NCBI RefSeq assembly: GCF_009651005.1
Contig: NZ_WHVW01000002.1
Coordinates: 186,001 to 250,000 of the forward strand
Length of the DNA stretch: 64,000 nucleotides
Direction: 5' to 3'
From: Sporosarcina obsidiansis
Lineage (GTDB): Bacteria; Bacillota; Bacilli; Bacillales_A; Planococcaceae
Shown piece by piece: positions 18,735 through 27,209 of the stretch; position 1 is the first letter of the stretch, and every line of letters begins with the position of its first letter. The notes beneath the pieces are model-generated. The model was not told where the DNA came from and searched no databases. It saw only the letters and a list, made by a program, of their open reading frames with translations. A program made the translations under genes and the position numbers.

Positions 18735-19105
18735 TCACCTTCATCTCCTCTTGTTCGATTTTTCTTATATTACGATCCCTAACAGGTAGTTGTAGGTACC
18801 AATCAAAATGGTATCTAACTAGCTAATCCGATAACGACTATACTATTGGTATTTCAAAGAAAAGGATATTAGTTCACGGAATTTAGTTCTTTCTCTCATA
18901 TCCGCTGAAAGCTTATCCATTAATTTTTATCCTTAAAAAGGATATCTAAAGGAACTAATGGAAAAATCACTGTATCACCTATGTTATAATCCATAAATAA
19001 TGTCTTCGCCCTTCCTAACTAGTTAAATATCTCAAAAATAGATGCGCTAAACGAAACGTATTTCTATTCTATCTATAACAAACGTGCTTTAGGAGGCTAT
19101 GTGAT
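18735..19105. other. Intergenic region, nothing clear
   Basis: About 370 bp AT-rich spacer between divergent genes. Only a weak ATCCTT/AAGGAT hairpin near 18930 is visible. Promoters of both neighbours are expected here but no convincing boxes were picked. Confidence 0.4.
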
Positions 19106-19939
19106 ATGGAATTTCATGAATTACTATATAAAAAATACAATGGATTAGACCTTCCAGAAGACTATGTTCACTGGGCAGAAGAAATGCTTTACTTCAATAC
19201 GGATGAAATGAAAAAATTAGCGAGCATGCGACCACCTTATTATGTTTTTGAAATCGAGGAGATGTTTGAAAAGGCAGTCCGTTCATTAGGGTGGAAATTT
19301 CCTACAATAAAAGAATGTGCAATTTCCCATATAAACAGGTTGCATCAGCGACTTCTTTTTGCTGGCGATGATGTGTTTGCAATGGTAAAAGAAATTTATA
19401 ATTGTACGATTCAATACCAGTTAGAAGAAAAGCAGCTGCAATGGTATGAGCCAAGTGAATGGATCGATCAGTTACACTATGATCAAGCGTTTAATTTATC
19501 AAAAGAAGCAGTACGAGAAAAAATCGTTCGTCATGCACGGAAACTTTGGCATGCAGAAAAAAGCGAGTATACTTTCTCTACATTAATTGGTCGGCGTGTA
19601 CTGAATGTTGCTGTGAAAACCGATGATCGATTTATTGTACAGTTCGAAAACGGCAGTTTAATGATAGAATGTGCTTGGAGAATTCGCAATACAGAAACGA
19701 TTTTGTTTGGCGATTCTGATTTACAATCGAATGCAGTGAAATGGCACGAAATTCAAGATTTATTGATCAAGAGAACGATTCAGGATGTACAACTTTGGCA
19801 CAACTGCCCTTTTCTCATGGTGCAATTAGATGATGTATTTTTAGACGTATTTCATAGTAGTTCGCTTTTTGAAGGTTGGTCCATAACCGATGATGAGGAT
19901 CATTATTTGTTCTCCGATCACGGTGGACATGTATTTTGA
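19106..19939 (+). CDS. Uncharacterised two-part protein
   Basis: 277 residues, soluble, no signal peptide. The N-terminal ~150 residues are helical and charged (MEFHELLYKKYNGLDLPEDY onward). The C-terminal ~110 residues look beta-rich (LIGRRVLNVAVKTDDRF, then LDVFHSSSLFEGW and a His-rich end), like domains of unknown function seen in Firmicute immunity-type or stress proteins. I do not recognise the family. SD AGGAGG precedes the start. It is followed by a terminator and appears monocistronic. Confidence 0.75.
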   Translation: MEFHELLYKKYNGLDLPEDYVHWAEEMLYFNTDEMKKLASMRPPYYVFEIEEMFEKAVRSLGWKFPTIKECAISHINRLHQRLLFAGDDVFAMVKEIYNCTIQYQLEEKQLQWYEPSEWIDQLHYDQAFNLSKEAVREKIVRHARKLWHAEKSEYTFSTLIGRRVLNVAVKTDDRFIVQFENGSLMIECAWRIRNTETILFGDSDLQSNAVKWHEIQDLLIKRTIQDVQLWHNCPFLMVQLDDVFLDVFHSSSLFEGWSITDDEDHYLFSDHGGHVF

Positions 19940-19957
19940 AACGAGAAAATAACACCT

Positions 19958-19997
19958 AAAAAGAGCACACTCGCTACTAGCGAATGTGCTCTTTTTT
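19958..19997 (+). terminator. Terminator; first copy of a duplicated hairpin
   Basis: AAGAGCACA-C-TCGCT and AGCGA-A-TGTGCTCTT, followed by TTTTTT. The ~37-bp hairpin recurs with one difference at 26508, on the other side of the sugar-catabolism island. Confidence 0.9.
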
Positions 19998-20039
19998 AAA
20001 GTGAAAGAATAAGACTGGAATAATTGCGCGGTTACACTC

Positions 20040-20783
20040 TTAGGGTTCATGATATTTTCCATCTATCTGTTCATCGATATTATTCTTCAACTTGGCTATT
20101 ATTTCTTCTATAAAGATGAAAAATACAGTTCTAGTTTTTTCAAATGCTAATAACTCATCACTTTGAGTAAACTGAGTTAAGAAAAAAACATAGTCCGCTA
20201 CAGAATCTTTTGTATTAGTATGTTCTTCTAAAATCAACATAGCTTCTGCATCCCTTTTTTTCATCTCATTAAACAAGTTTTCAAATGATGAAAATGTTCC
20301 AGTTACAGATAACACAATAAGTAATGTTTCTTTATCTGCCAGCCGTATAGCATAGTCTTCATGTTGTGTAACAAAAACGTTCTTATCCGTTACAGTAGAG
20401 AGTTTGTAAGAAAAATATTCACCACAAATATAGGATGGTCCCAAGCCGAAGATGATAATCTTATTAAACCGATCAAAAACTGACACAAATTCATCTACAA
20501 TCTTAGTATCATAATTTTTTAAAAAATTTATCAAACGATCAATTTCACTAGACTTTTCTTTAATTTTAACCTCTTCTTGTTGACCACTAAAATATAACTT
20601 ATATTGCTTAAAACTTTCAAATCCTAATTTACGAACAAGTTTAGAAATTTTGGAAGGTGAAGCATCACACATTTCAGCTGACTCAATTATTTTAAGTTTG
20701 TCATTTTCAGAAACTGCCTCTGATAATATACGATGTATTTTCTTTTCTAAATCAGTCAAATGATTTGTATGTAATTTTAACAT
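20040..20783 (-). CDS. MurR/RpiR-family transcriptional regulator
   Basis: 247 residues. N-terminal HTH_6 domain (~1-75, with CDASPSKISKLVRKLGFESF), then a SIS sugar-phosphate-binding domain (~85-235, with IIFGLGPSYICGEYF and LLIVLSVTGTFSSFENL). Regulators of this type bind a phosphosugar and usually repress neighbouring catabolic genes. It is the last gene of the minus-strand island, after the MFS gene and a terminator, so it may also have its own promoter. The 18-bp palindrome at 26422 is a candidate operator. E. coli uses a different regulator for its ygc genes, so this partnership is distinct. Confidence 0.88.
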   Translation of the reverse strand: MLKLHTNHLTDLEKKIHRILSEAVSENDKLKIIESAEMCDASPSKISKLVRKLGFESFKQYKLYFSGQQEEVKIKEKSSEIDRLINFLKNYDTKIVDEFVSVFDRFNKIIIFGLGPSYICGEYFSYKLSTVTDKNVFVTQHEDYAIRLADKETLLIVLSVTGTFSSFENLFNEMKKRDAEAMLILEEHTNTKDSVADYVFFLTQFTQSDELLAFEKTRTVFFIFIEEIIAKLKNNIDEQIDGKYHEP

Positions 20784-20993
20784 TTAATATCTCCCATTCC
20801 TTTATACATATTATACCTATTTGTGAAATATTTAATCAGTTTAAATTATCCCCTTTAGTTAAGAATACCTTATTTTCGATAATCATTAAATTAAATTTCT
20901 TTTTAAAAAGTAGGATGAGAAACTTAAATCTATTCTTGATTTCATTATACTTTTTGAAAAAATACCGTATCGTTTTTCAACTCATTAATAAGA

Positions 20994-21036
20994 AAGACAA
21001 TCAGTATTGGTTTTCGAAACCCATTCTGATTGTCTC
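20994..21036 (-). terminator. Terminator after the MFS gene
   Basis: AGACAATCAG and CTGATTGTCT arms with an inner ATTGG/CCAT extension; the minus-strand tail reads TTTCTTA. It follows the stop codon at 21051. Confidence 0.75.
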
Positions 21037-21050
21037 CTATGAACTATTCT

Positions 21051-22373
21051 TTAAACTTCTTGAGAACTGGATTCATCAACTTTAGAAAACGCGCGATTTT
21101 TCTTGACAGTTTTACTGAACATCACTGTGAATAAAATCGCTAGAATACCTGCAATTGCACTGAATATAAAGTATGCATTATATCCACCGGAATCGCCATA
21201 CGTCGTCATCAAACCACTCACTATTAAAGGCAGCATAATGTCGGGTAAATAACCAATAAATGATACTAACCCAATAGATAATCCTAGAACTTCATCTTCA
21301 ATATCACAATCTCCTAAAAGTGACCAATATAGTCCACGTATGGAGTATATCGATAATCCTATTAAGATTACTAAAATATTAAAATAAATATGCGGTAATC
21401 CGGCTGGCAATAATGCTATGACAAATAATACAATAACTGCAATTAGTAACGACAGGATTAAAATTAGGCTTTTATTAAACTTGTCACCTAAATATCCCCC
21501 TAATACTCCACCGATAGGTCGCATCCACAGCATCATTACAGTGATCGTTCCCACTGTCGAAGCCGTCACTCCTATATTTGTTTGTAAAAAACCACCTACA
21601 TAATAAACTGTCCATGCAACAATATAGGACATGAAAATAATCCCACCAAGTAACAATACAGATTTATTAGTAAGTACCTTTTTGAAAGAATATAAATTAA
21701 CTGCCGATGCCTTTTTCAATTTATCAGCAGTGTGAACATCTTTTGTTTCTTTTAATGTTGGGTCATCAACCTGTACAAAAATCATGATTAATATGGAAAC
21801 TACGATTAAGACACCTGAATACATATAAATGACAGAAACTAATGCATCAGTCTTATCCGCTAATGCACTGCTCTTACCTAGCACTAAAGAAAATATATAT
21901 ACGGCAACACTGGCTAAAATGGCTTCAATAACACCCTTGCCTCCATCAAGTATACCAAAAAATCGTCCTTCTTCTTCCTTCTTCGAAATTAACTTTACTA
22001 ACTTTAAATGGGCAGACCAAAATGTTAGTACAGAAAAAATCCCCCATATAACAAATATCACAATGACGTAAGGATAACTTGGAACTTGGGCAAACCAAAT
22101 CCCTGCTAATCCTACAGCAAGAAGTGATATGGATAGTAATTTCTTTGCAGAAAACCTATCAGCCATCCATCCGCTGGGAAAATATCCAACAACATAGGCA
22201 ATTCCCAACACAGATAAGATAATATTTAAATCAGCTAAGCTAATTCCATACACTTCCAATATGGTCTCTTGGTAATTCGTTCTCAAATAGATGAGTGGAA
22301 ATATAGCTCCGCCTGCTAATACGATAAGCGCAAATTGAAAATACCTCTTAAGATTATTAGAATCCACAACCAT
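21051..22373 (-). CDS. MFS transporter, YgcS-like
   Basis: 440 residues with about twelve membrane spans and the MFS loop signature (GWMADRFSAKKLL, residues ~68-80), plus GGYLGDKFNKSLI in the second half. The context with kinase, FAD oxidase and SDR genes matches the E. coli ygcS/ygcE/ygcU/ygcW neighbourhood, so it is called YgcS-like by context. It presumably imports the sugar, polyol or sugar acid that the kinase phosphorylates. ATG at 22373 is taken as the start instead of the GTG one codon earlier. It starts 11 bp after the kinase gene, hence one operon. Confidence 0.87.
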   Translation of the reverse strand: MVVDSNNLKRYFQFALIVLAGGAIFPLIYLRTNYQETILEVYGISLADLNIILSVLGIAYVVGYFPSGWMADRFSAKKLLSISLLAVGLAGIWFAQVPSYPYVIVIFVIWGIFSVLTFWSAHLKLVKLISKKEEEGRFFGILDGGKGVIEAILASVAVYIFSLVLGKSSALADKTDALVSVIYMYSGVLIVVSILIMIFVQVDDPTLKETKDVHTADKLKKASAVNLYSFKKVLTNKSVLLLGGIIFMSYIVAWTVYYVGGFLQTNIGVTASTVGTITVMMLWMRPIGGVLGGYLGDKFNKSLILILSLLIAVIVLFVIALLPAGLPHIYFNILVILIGLSIYSIRGLYWSLLGDCDIEDEVLGLSIGLVSFIGYLPDIMLPLIVSGLMTTYGDSGGYNAYFIFSAIAGILAILFTVMFSKTVKKNRAFSKVDESSSQEV

Positions 22374-22383
22374 CACTCTTTTC

Positions 22384-23820
22384 TTATTGGAATATAGGAT
22401 ACGTAAGTTTTAGTATTTCGTCCGTATGCATTCTGACTTGCTTCACTACAGTATTATTAACTTTGGTATAAAATTCACAATTATTCACATCTGGTTTAAA
22501 GATGGTGTCAGTTTGAACCATGTGATTTATAGCATCTGGAAAGTCACGGTAAATTTGTAGATTAACACAAACGCTTATAGCAGCTCCTAAACTTGCGCTA
22601 CTACTAGCCCTCCGTCTAATCACGCGTAAACCAAATACATCTGATATGATACTCATCAGTACATCACTTTTTGATCCCCCACCAGTTACAATAACTTCTG
22701 ATATTTCGGAGTTAGTTTCATCAAGCATATTATCTGTATTGTTTTTTATATTAAATGCGATTGCCTCTAATATAGATCGGTATATATGATACTTTGTATG
22801 CCTCTGGTCAAAGCCCATCATGATACCTTTACGGTAAGGTATAGAAGGACTTGCTAACCAATCCAAAATTGTAATCAGTCCTTCGCTACCTATAGGAACT
22901 TCTTCAGCCTTCCTATTTAAAAATTCTTCCTCTGAGATTCCTAAACTTGAAGCGTTCGAAACTAATTCTTCCCCAATTAGTTTCTTATACCAACTAACTG
23001 TCCACATACCACGTCTAATGCCATTCGATTCGTACGCGTATTTAAATGGTATTGATGAAAGAGTAGGAAAAAAATTGGTGGCGTTTTCAAAATCATCTTC
23101 CTTTAATAGCATAGAAGATATAAACGTACCAAGAGATATTAAGAGGGTTTTATCATCTTTAATTCCAGCACCAAGCAATTCAACAGCTTTGTCATTTGAG
23201 GTGGCCACTACCGGTATAAATTCATTCATACCAAATTTCCGCGCAAGATCACTTCTTAGAAAACCTAATGTTTTGCCTGGTTTTACAAGATTAAAAAGCA
23301 TTTCTCTTTTCAAGCCATCTGCCGCTATTACACTATCATCTGCCGACCAATCTAACGTTTCACGATCTAACGGCCAATACACTTCATAATTCCCAGCTGT
23401 ATCATTAAACTCTCCCGTCAATTTAAAACCTAAATAACCAGATGTTGTTGTTACATAACTCACTCGGTCATCCTCATGCTGATATGGTTTAGATAACCTC
23501 ATATCCATCCAACTTAACACTGGGTATGCTAGCGAACCATCGTCTTTCAGTAATACTCGACAACTCCGGATTGTGCATAGTCCAATTCCTTCTATTGCTC
23601 CTCGATTCCCTGTAAAATTATTCAAACAATTTTCTATAGCAGTATCGACACTTACCCATAAATCATCATCTGGATGAACAACGACGCCAGGTTCAGGAGT
23701 CAATGGTTCTCTCAATGCACATGAACCAATCGCTACCTCATTACCTTCGATATCAAATAGCACCACTTTTGTACTTTGTGAACCATTATCAATTCCCATA
23801 ATATATCTTTCATTCTTCAT
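22384..23820 (-). CDS. FGGY-family carbohydrate kinase, YgcE-like
   Basis: 478 residues. FGGY kinase fold: the N-terminal phosphate-binding loop is IMGIDNGSQSTKVVLFD, the substrate-domain motif is LSWMDMRLSKPYQHE, and the C-terminal ATP site shows EVIVTGGGSKSDVLMSIISD followed by ASLGAAISV. Stretches such as IRRGMWTVSWYKKLIGE and DWLASPSIPYRKGIMMGFD agree closely with E. coli YgcE as I remember it. Substrate is unknown for both. The start at 23820 is preferred over an ATG nine bases earlier because AAAGG is ten bases upstream. It is the third gene of the island; a terminator-like hairpin separates it from the FAD oxidase gene. Confidence 0.9.
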   Translation of the reverse strand: MKNERYIMGIDNGSQSTKVVLFDIEGNEVAIGSCALREPLTPEPGVVVHPDDDLWVSVDTAIENCLNNFTGNRGAIEGIGLCTIRSCRVLLKDDGSLAYPVLSWMDMRLSKPYQHEDDRVSYVTTTSGYLGFKLTGEFNDTAGNYEVYWPLDRETLDWSADDSVIAADGLKREMLFNLVKPGKTLGFLRSDLARKFGMNEFIPVVATSNDKAVELLGAGIKDDKTLLISLGTFISSMLLKEDDFENATNFFPTLSSIPFKYAYESNGIRRGMWTVSWYKKLIGEELVSNASSLGISEEEFLNRKAEEVPIGSEGLITILDWLASPSIPYRKGIMMGFDQRHTKYHIYRSILEAIAFNIKNNTDNMLDETNSEISEVIVTGGGSKSDVLMSIISDVFGLRVIRRRASSSASLGAAISVCVNLQIYRDFPDAINHMVQTDTIFKPDVNNCEFYTKVNNTVVKQVRMHTDEILKLTYPIFQ

Positions 23821-23855
23821 CAAAATCATGCCTTTCTTTTCATTATAGAATTAAA

Positions 23856-23904
23856 AACCCCCTTGACTGAATGCGAATTTTCCACAATACTTTCCAGCCA
23901 AGGA
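23856..23904 (-). terminator. Terminator-like hairpin inside the island
   Basis: CCTTGGCTG and CAGTCAAGG (minus-strand sense, one mismatch) with a long AT-rich loop, followed by GGGTTTTTAA. It lies in the 190-bp gap between the oxidase and kinase genes and may tune downstream expression. Confidence 0.6.
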
Positions 23905-24009
23905 GACTTTTTTTGTAGCAACAATATTAGAAGTAGATACTGATTATCTTCTTTAAAGAGAAGACCTGCCGCTACCTTTTAAAGACATAGCCATCCTATC
24001 TACTCTTGC

Positions 24010-25488
24010 TCAAGGTCTAATATATTTTTTAATTTCATTTTCTTGTGGAAAGATGGTTCCATGATTCATAATTCCGTTTGGATCAAAAGCTTCCTTTAAT
24101 TTTTCTAACATGTAATACGCAGAGCCATGTTCATCTCTAGTCCATTCAGAACGATATTTTCCAATCCCATGATGATGACACATCGACCCACCCTGTTTTA
24201 AAGTTTCTTCAATGATAATTTCATGTATAGGATGATGATACGTCAACATTTCATCTTTAGGATCACAATTAATAGTATAATTATATACAAAGTACATATT
24301 CGTTCCATTCAGGTAACTATGTGATGAATGACCACCTAACATCGTTAAGTCATCTACTCTGTCAAACTCATTCTTAATTCTTTGCATGACATTATTGTAG
24401 ATTTTGATGACATTTTCCCAATCTGCTGATATCTCTGTTGTAAATCCATCATGGCTGTTGTTGTCGATCATATCTTGGATTTCTTCATCGATTCTACTTT
24501 GATCCCAATTTAAACCATTGAACCATGTTTCAATATGTGAAGGATCTACTTTTTCTACAATACTCATCTTATATTTTTCAACCGCTTGTTCAATAGCTTC
24601 GTTAGTTGCATTTACGATCCCTGCAGGTCCTTCAGCCATAAAGATCAAGACACATTTATCTTTATAAAAGTGACTAAAATGTTGTCTTGCATCTTCTTCC
24701 GAGTACAACCTAGCAACAGATGGTCTAAATCCGTTTACCATAACTTCTCTCAATATTTCTATTCCCGATTCCATATTCTCCACTAAATAACCATGAAATG
24801 TATTATTCTCCGGATAGAACTTAAATATTTTGACCGTTACTTCGGTGATATAGCATAATGATCCTTCGTTTCCGATAGCAATGTGACGAATATCGGGACC
24901 ACCAGAACGTCTTGGCACATTTTTAATTTTAGAAACATGACCTTCTGGGAAGACACATTCTAATCCAACAACCATATCTTCAATAGCTCCATATAAAGTA
25001 GAGAACTGTCCGATGCTTCGCGTCGCAACCAATCCACCCATTTGGGCAACAGGCTTAGATTGAGGTGAATGGCCAGTTGTATAACCCAATTTACGCAATT
25101 CATCCTCTAGCGTTTGTAACTTCACACCAGATTGTGTAGTCACTTGCATATTATAAGTGTCTATTTTAATAATTTTGTTCATTCTAGATCCATCTATTAC
25201 AATAGTTTTTTCTTTCCAGTTTTCCAATCCACCTTCTGTTGCAGTTTTACCACTTCTCGGAATCACGTTAATCTGGTTTTCATTACAATACATTAGTAGC
25301 TTCCTAACTTCATCTGTCGTATAAGGATAGATAATCGCAATTGGCAATGGCACGTCTAGCACTTTTTTCACTTTTGCGTACTTTTTATATCTATCTGCAG
25401 CTGCATCGTATAATTCGTCTCCATCCGTAATAACTTGCTCTGCTGAAACGATCTTATTTAATTCATCAATATATTTTTGATTGATCAT
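24010..25488 (-). CDS. FAD-linked oxidase, YgcU-like
   Basis: 492 residues. N-terminal FAD-binding type 4 domain (~40-225, with IPRSGKTATEGGLENW and GYTTGHSPQSKPVAQMGGLV), then the FAD-oxidase C-terminal domain (~230-480, with MLGGHSSHSYLNGTNMYFVY and CHHHGIGKYRSEW, whose His residues resemble the active site of the alkyl-DHAP synthase/glycolate oxidase group). Long identical runs with E. coli YgcU are recognisable, e.g. VATRSIGQFSTLYGAIEDM. It should oxidise a 2-hydroxy acid or polyol. SD AGGAG nine bases before ATG. It sits 26 bp after the SDR gene in the same operon. Confidence 0.9.
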   Translation of the reverse strand: MINQKYIDELNKIVSAEQVITDGDELYDAAADRYKKYAKVKKVLDVPLPIAIIYPYTTDEVRKLLMYCNENQINVIPRSGKTATEGGLENWKEKTIVIDGSRMNKIIKIDTYNMQVTTQSGVKLQTLEDELRKLGYTTGHSPQSKPVAQMGGLVATRSIGQFSTLYGAIEDMVVGLECVFPEGHVSKIKNVPRRSGGPDIRHIAIGNEGSLCYITEVTVKIFKFYPENNTFHGYLVENMESGIEILREVMVNGFRPSVARLYSEEDARQHFSHFYKDKCVLIFMAEGPAGIVNATNEAIEQAVEKYKMSIVEKVDPSHIETWFNGLNWDQSRIDEEIQDMIDNNSHDGFTTEISADWENVIKIYNNVMQRIKNEFDRVDDLTMLGGHSSHSYLNGTNMYFVYNYTINCDPKDEMLTYHHPIHEIIIEETLKQGGSMCHHHGIGKYRSEWTRDEHGSAYYMLEKLKEAFDPNGIMNHGTIFPQENEIKKYIRP

Positions 25489-25514
25489 AATATGATTCTC
25501 CTCTTAACTTTTAT

Positions 25515-26309
25515 TTATCGAACAAGATAACCGCCATCTACAGTCACTAAAGTACCATTCACATAATTTGATGCATCCGATGCCAGATAAACAATTGTTC
25601 CCATTAGATCGACGATATTCCCCCATCTATTCGCTGGAATATGATCTAAAACACGTTGATTAGTTTCAGGATTAGATCTTGTAGCTTTTGTTACATCAGT
25701 TGCAAAGTATCCAGGTGCTACACCATTTACTTGAATATTGAATTGAGCTAATTCATCGCAGTAAGCTTTCGTAAATCCAGCTAAACCATGCTTTGTCGCT
25801 GCATATGCTGGAGACCATTGACCTCCTAGGAATGAGAATAGTGAACAAGTATTAATAATTTTCCCGCTTTTTCTCAGAATCATATGTTTGGCAACTTCAC
25901 TTGCCAACTCAAAAGGCGCTGTCAAATTAACGGAAACCATTTTATCCCACTGAATACGCGTGAATTTTGTAACATCTGGTTCGTTAATTCCTATTCCTGC
26001 ATTATTCATCAGAATATCTATTCTACCGAATGTCTCTAAGCATTCGTCTACAAGTTGTTTGCAGACACCATCTTTTGTAATATCCGCGATAGATAAATGA
26101 TACCTAACACCCTCTGCTTCAATTAACTTTTTCGTTTGATCGTCATCTTCAGCCATACTTACAACAAACACGTCTGCCCCAGCCTTAGCAAGCGCTAACG
26201 CAAACCCTTGTCCTAAACCTGAATTGCCACCTGTAACCATTGCTACTTTCCCTTTCAAATTAAAAAAATTCATATTAAAGTCTGTTATTTTATCTTTCTG
26301 TAAATCCAT
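25515..26309 (-). CDS. Short-chain dehydrogenase, YgcW-like
   Basis: 264 residues, classical SDR: cofactor motif TGGNSGLGQGFALAL, NNAG motif (MNNAGIG), catalytic Ser in CSLFSFLGGQWSP and YxxxK in YAATKHGLAGF. The runs RSNPETNQRVLDHIPANRWG and VNGTLVTVDGGYLVR are almost the same as in E. coli YgcW. It probably interconverts a hydroxyl and keto group on the island's substrate. It is the first gene of the minus-strand operon, behind a cre-like box and an 18-bp palindrome, so it should be catabolite-repressed and locally controlled. Confidence 0.9.
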   Translation of the reverse strand: MDLQKDKITDFNMNFFNLKGKVAMVTGGNSGLGQGFALALAKAGADVFVVSMAEDDDQTKKLIEAEGVRYHLSIADITKDGVCKQLVDECLETFGRIDILMNNAGIGINEPDVTKFTRIQWDKMVSVNLTAPFELASEVAKHMILRKSGKIINTCSLFSFLGGQWSPAYAATKHGLAGFTKAYCDELAQFNIQVNGVAPGYFATDVTKATRSNPETNQRVLDHIPANRWGNIVDLMGTIVYLASDASNYVNGTLVTVDGGYLVR

Positions 26310-26371
26310 TCAACTTCCACCTTTCTGATGTCTCAGTATTTACAATTATCTTAATCGTATATAAACTTAAT

Positions 26372-26385
26372 TGCAAGCGTTTTCA
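26372..26385 (-). promoter_or_regulatory. Candidate CcpA cre box
   Basis: TGCAAGCGTTTTCA matches the cre consensus TGWAANCGNTNWCA with one mismatch. It lies about 60 bp upstream of the first gene of the island, a suitable place for carbon catabolite repression. Confidence 0.65.
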
Positions 26386-26421
26386 AAGAAATTTTCCTTA
26401 ATATTAATTATAATTAATTAT

Positions 26422-26439
26422 AAAGGAAAATTTTCCTTT
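26422..26439. promoter_or_regulatory. Perfect 18-bp palindrome, candidate RpiR operator
   Basis: AAAGGAAAATTTTCCTTT is a perfect palindrome; a further copy of the half site (AAATTTTCCTT) lies at 26390-26400, on the near side of an AT-rich spacer. Position and symmetry suit an operator for the RpiR-type regulator encoded in the same island. Confidence 0.55.
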
Positions 26440-26507
26440 GTTCACACTTAGTAAATACTATAGATTTAATCGTTTTTTTGACCACTGTTCTTTAAATTCT
26501 TCCATAC

Positions 26508-26545
26508 AAAAAGAGCACACTCGCAACTAGCGAATGTGCTCTTTT
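26508..26545 (-). terminator. Terminator of queT; second copy of the duplicated hairpin
   Basis: Same hairpin as at 19958 with one base changed in the loop (AACTAGC instead of TACTAGC). It directly follows the queT stop codon on the minus strand. Confidence 0.88.
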
Positions 26546-27055
26546 TCATTTGGATAAATCTATTTTTTTATTCAACGCATATATAATCATTCCGCCAACT
26601 GTCATGGACAACAATTCACCGATTCCAACTGTTACCCAAGTCGCCCAAAATGGAAGACCTAGCATAATCGTCAATTGGCCAGCTATCGAGAACATCGACA
26701 ATGCGAAAACAATAGCTGTAATCACCATTTTTACGATGTCATTCTTTATCTTCTTCGTCAGTGCACGACAGAGTAGTAACGCAAGCAATGTAGCCATAGA
26801 GCCAATGGGAACATCTAAGAGCCAAGTTGGTGACATAAAGTTAGCGAACATAACGCCTAATGTGACCGCGACCACATAACGCTTGTTGTACAAAGCTAGA
26901 TAGTTAAACATCTCTGACAAACGCAGCTGTACTGCGCCAAAACTGATGACTGAAAACATGAAAGTTACCGTCACATACAAAGCCGCAACGAGCGCTGTTT
27001 TCGTCAGCTCACTCACTGCACTCTTAGGTGAATCTTTTACATAAGACATACTCAT
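26546..27055 (-). CDS. queT: QueT-family queuosine precursor transporter
   Basis: 169 residues with about five membrane spans. It matches the QueT (COG4708) S-component-like family that imports the queuosine precursor (preQ0/preQ1 or queuine) with an ECF module: LTKTALVAALYVTVTFMFS, VQLRLSEMFNYLALYN and LGLPFWATWVTVGIGE. The start at 27055 is chosen because AAAGGAG lies nine bases upstream; the upstream in-frame extension falls in the structured leader. No ECF ATPase genes are in the window, so a shared housekeeping ECF module is implied. Confidence 0.88.
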   Translation of the reverse strand: MSMSYVKDSPKSAVSELTKTALVAALYVTVTFMFSVISFGAVQLRLSEMFNYLALYNKRYVVAVTLGVMFANFMSPTWLLDVPIGSMATLLALLLCRALTKKIKNDIVKMVITAIVFALSMFSIAGQLTIMLGLPFWATWVTVGIGELLSMTVGGMIIYALNKKIDLSK

Positions 27056-27060
27056 TTTAT

Positions 27061-27127
27061 TTTCTCCTTTGTGAAATAGCCCAATCGCTATTCCAGTAAT
27101 AACTACGGCCAAAGGAAGAAAGAGCCT
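27061..27127 (-). promoter_or_regulatory. Structured leader of queT, candidate preQ1-II-like riboswitch
   Basis: On the minus strand: GGCTCTTTCTTCCTTTGGCC, then a linker, then hairpin GGAATAGC-GATTGG-GCTATTTC, then ACAAAGGAGAAAATAAAATG. The pyrimidine stretch TTCTTCCTTTG is complementary to the ribosome site CAAAGGAGAA apart from one bulge. Pyrimidine-rich 5' hairpin, small 3' hairpin and a terminal AAAGGAGAA that pairs back are the layout of preQ1-II leaders found before queT in Lactobacillales. The sequence does not match the known consensus closely, so the ligand is inference. Confidence 0.45.
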
Positions 27128-27177
27128 ATCGCTCAATCAAAAGTGCCGCAGTGCAAACAAAATTTGCTTGCTTGCGT

Positions 27178-27206
27178 AGTATAACAGAAAACCACTCCAG
27201 ACAAAA
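27178..27206 (-). promoter_or_regulatory. Candidate queT promoter
   Basis: Extended -10 TGTTATACT (-10 hexamer at 27178-27183) with a weak -35 about 15-17 bases upstream. It would give a leader of about 120 nt before the queT start codon. Confidence 0.5.
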
Positions 27207-27209
27207 GGT

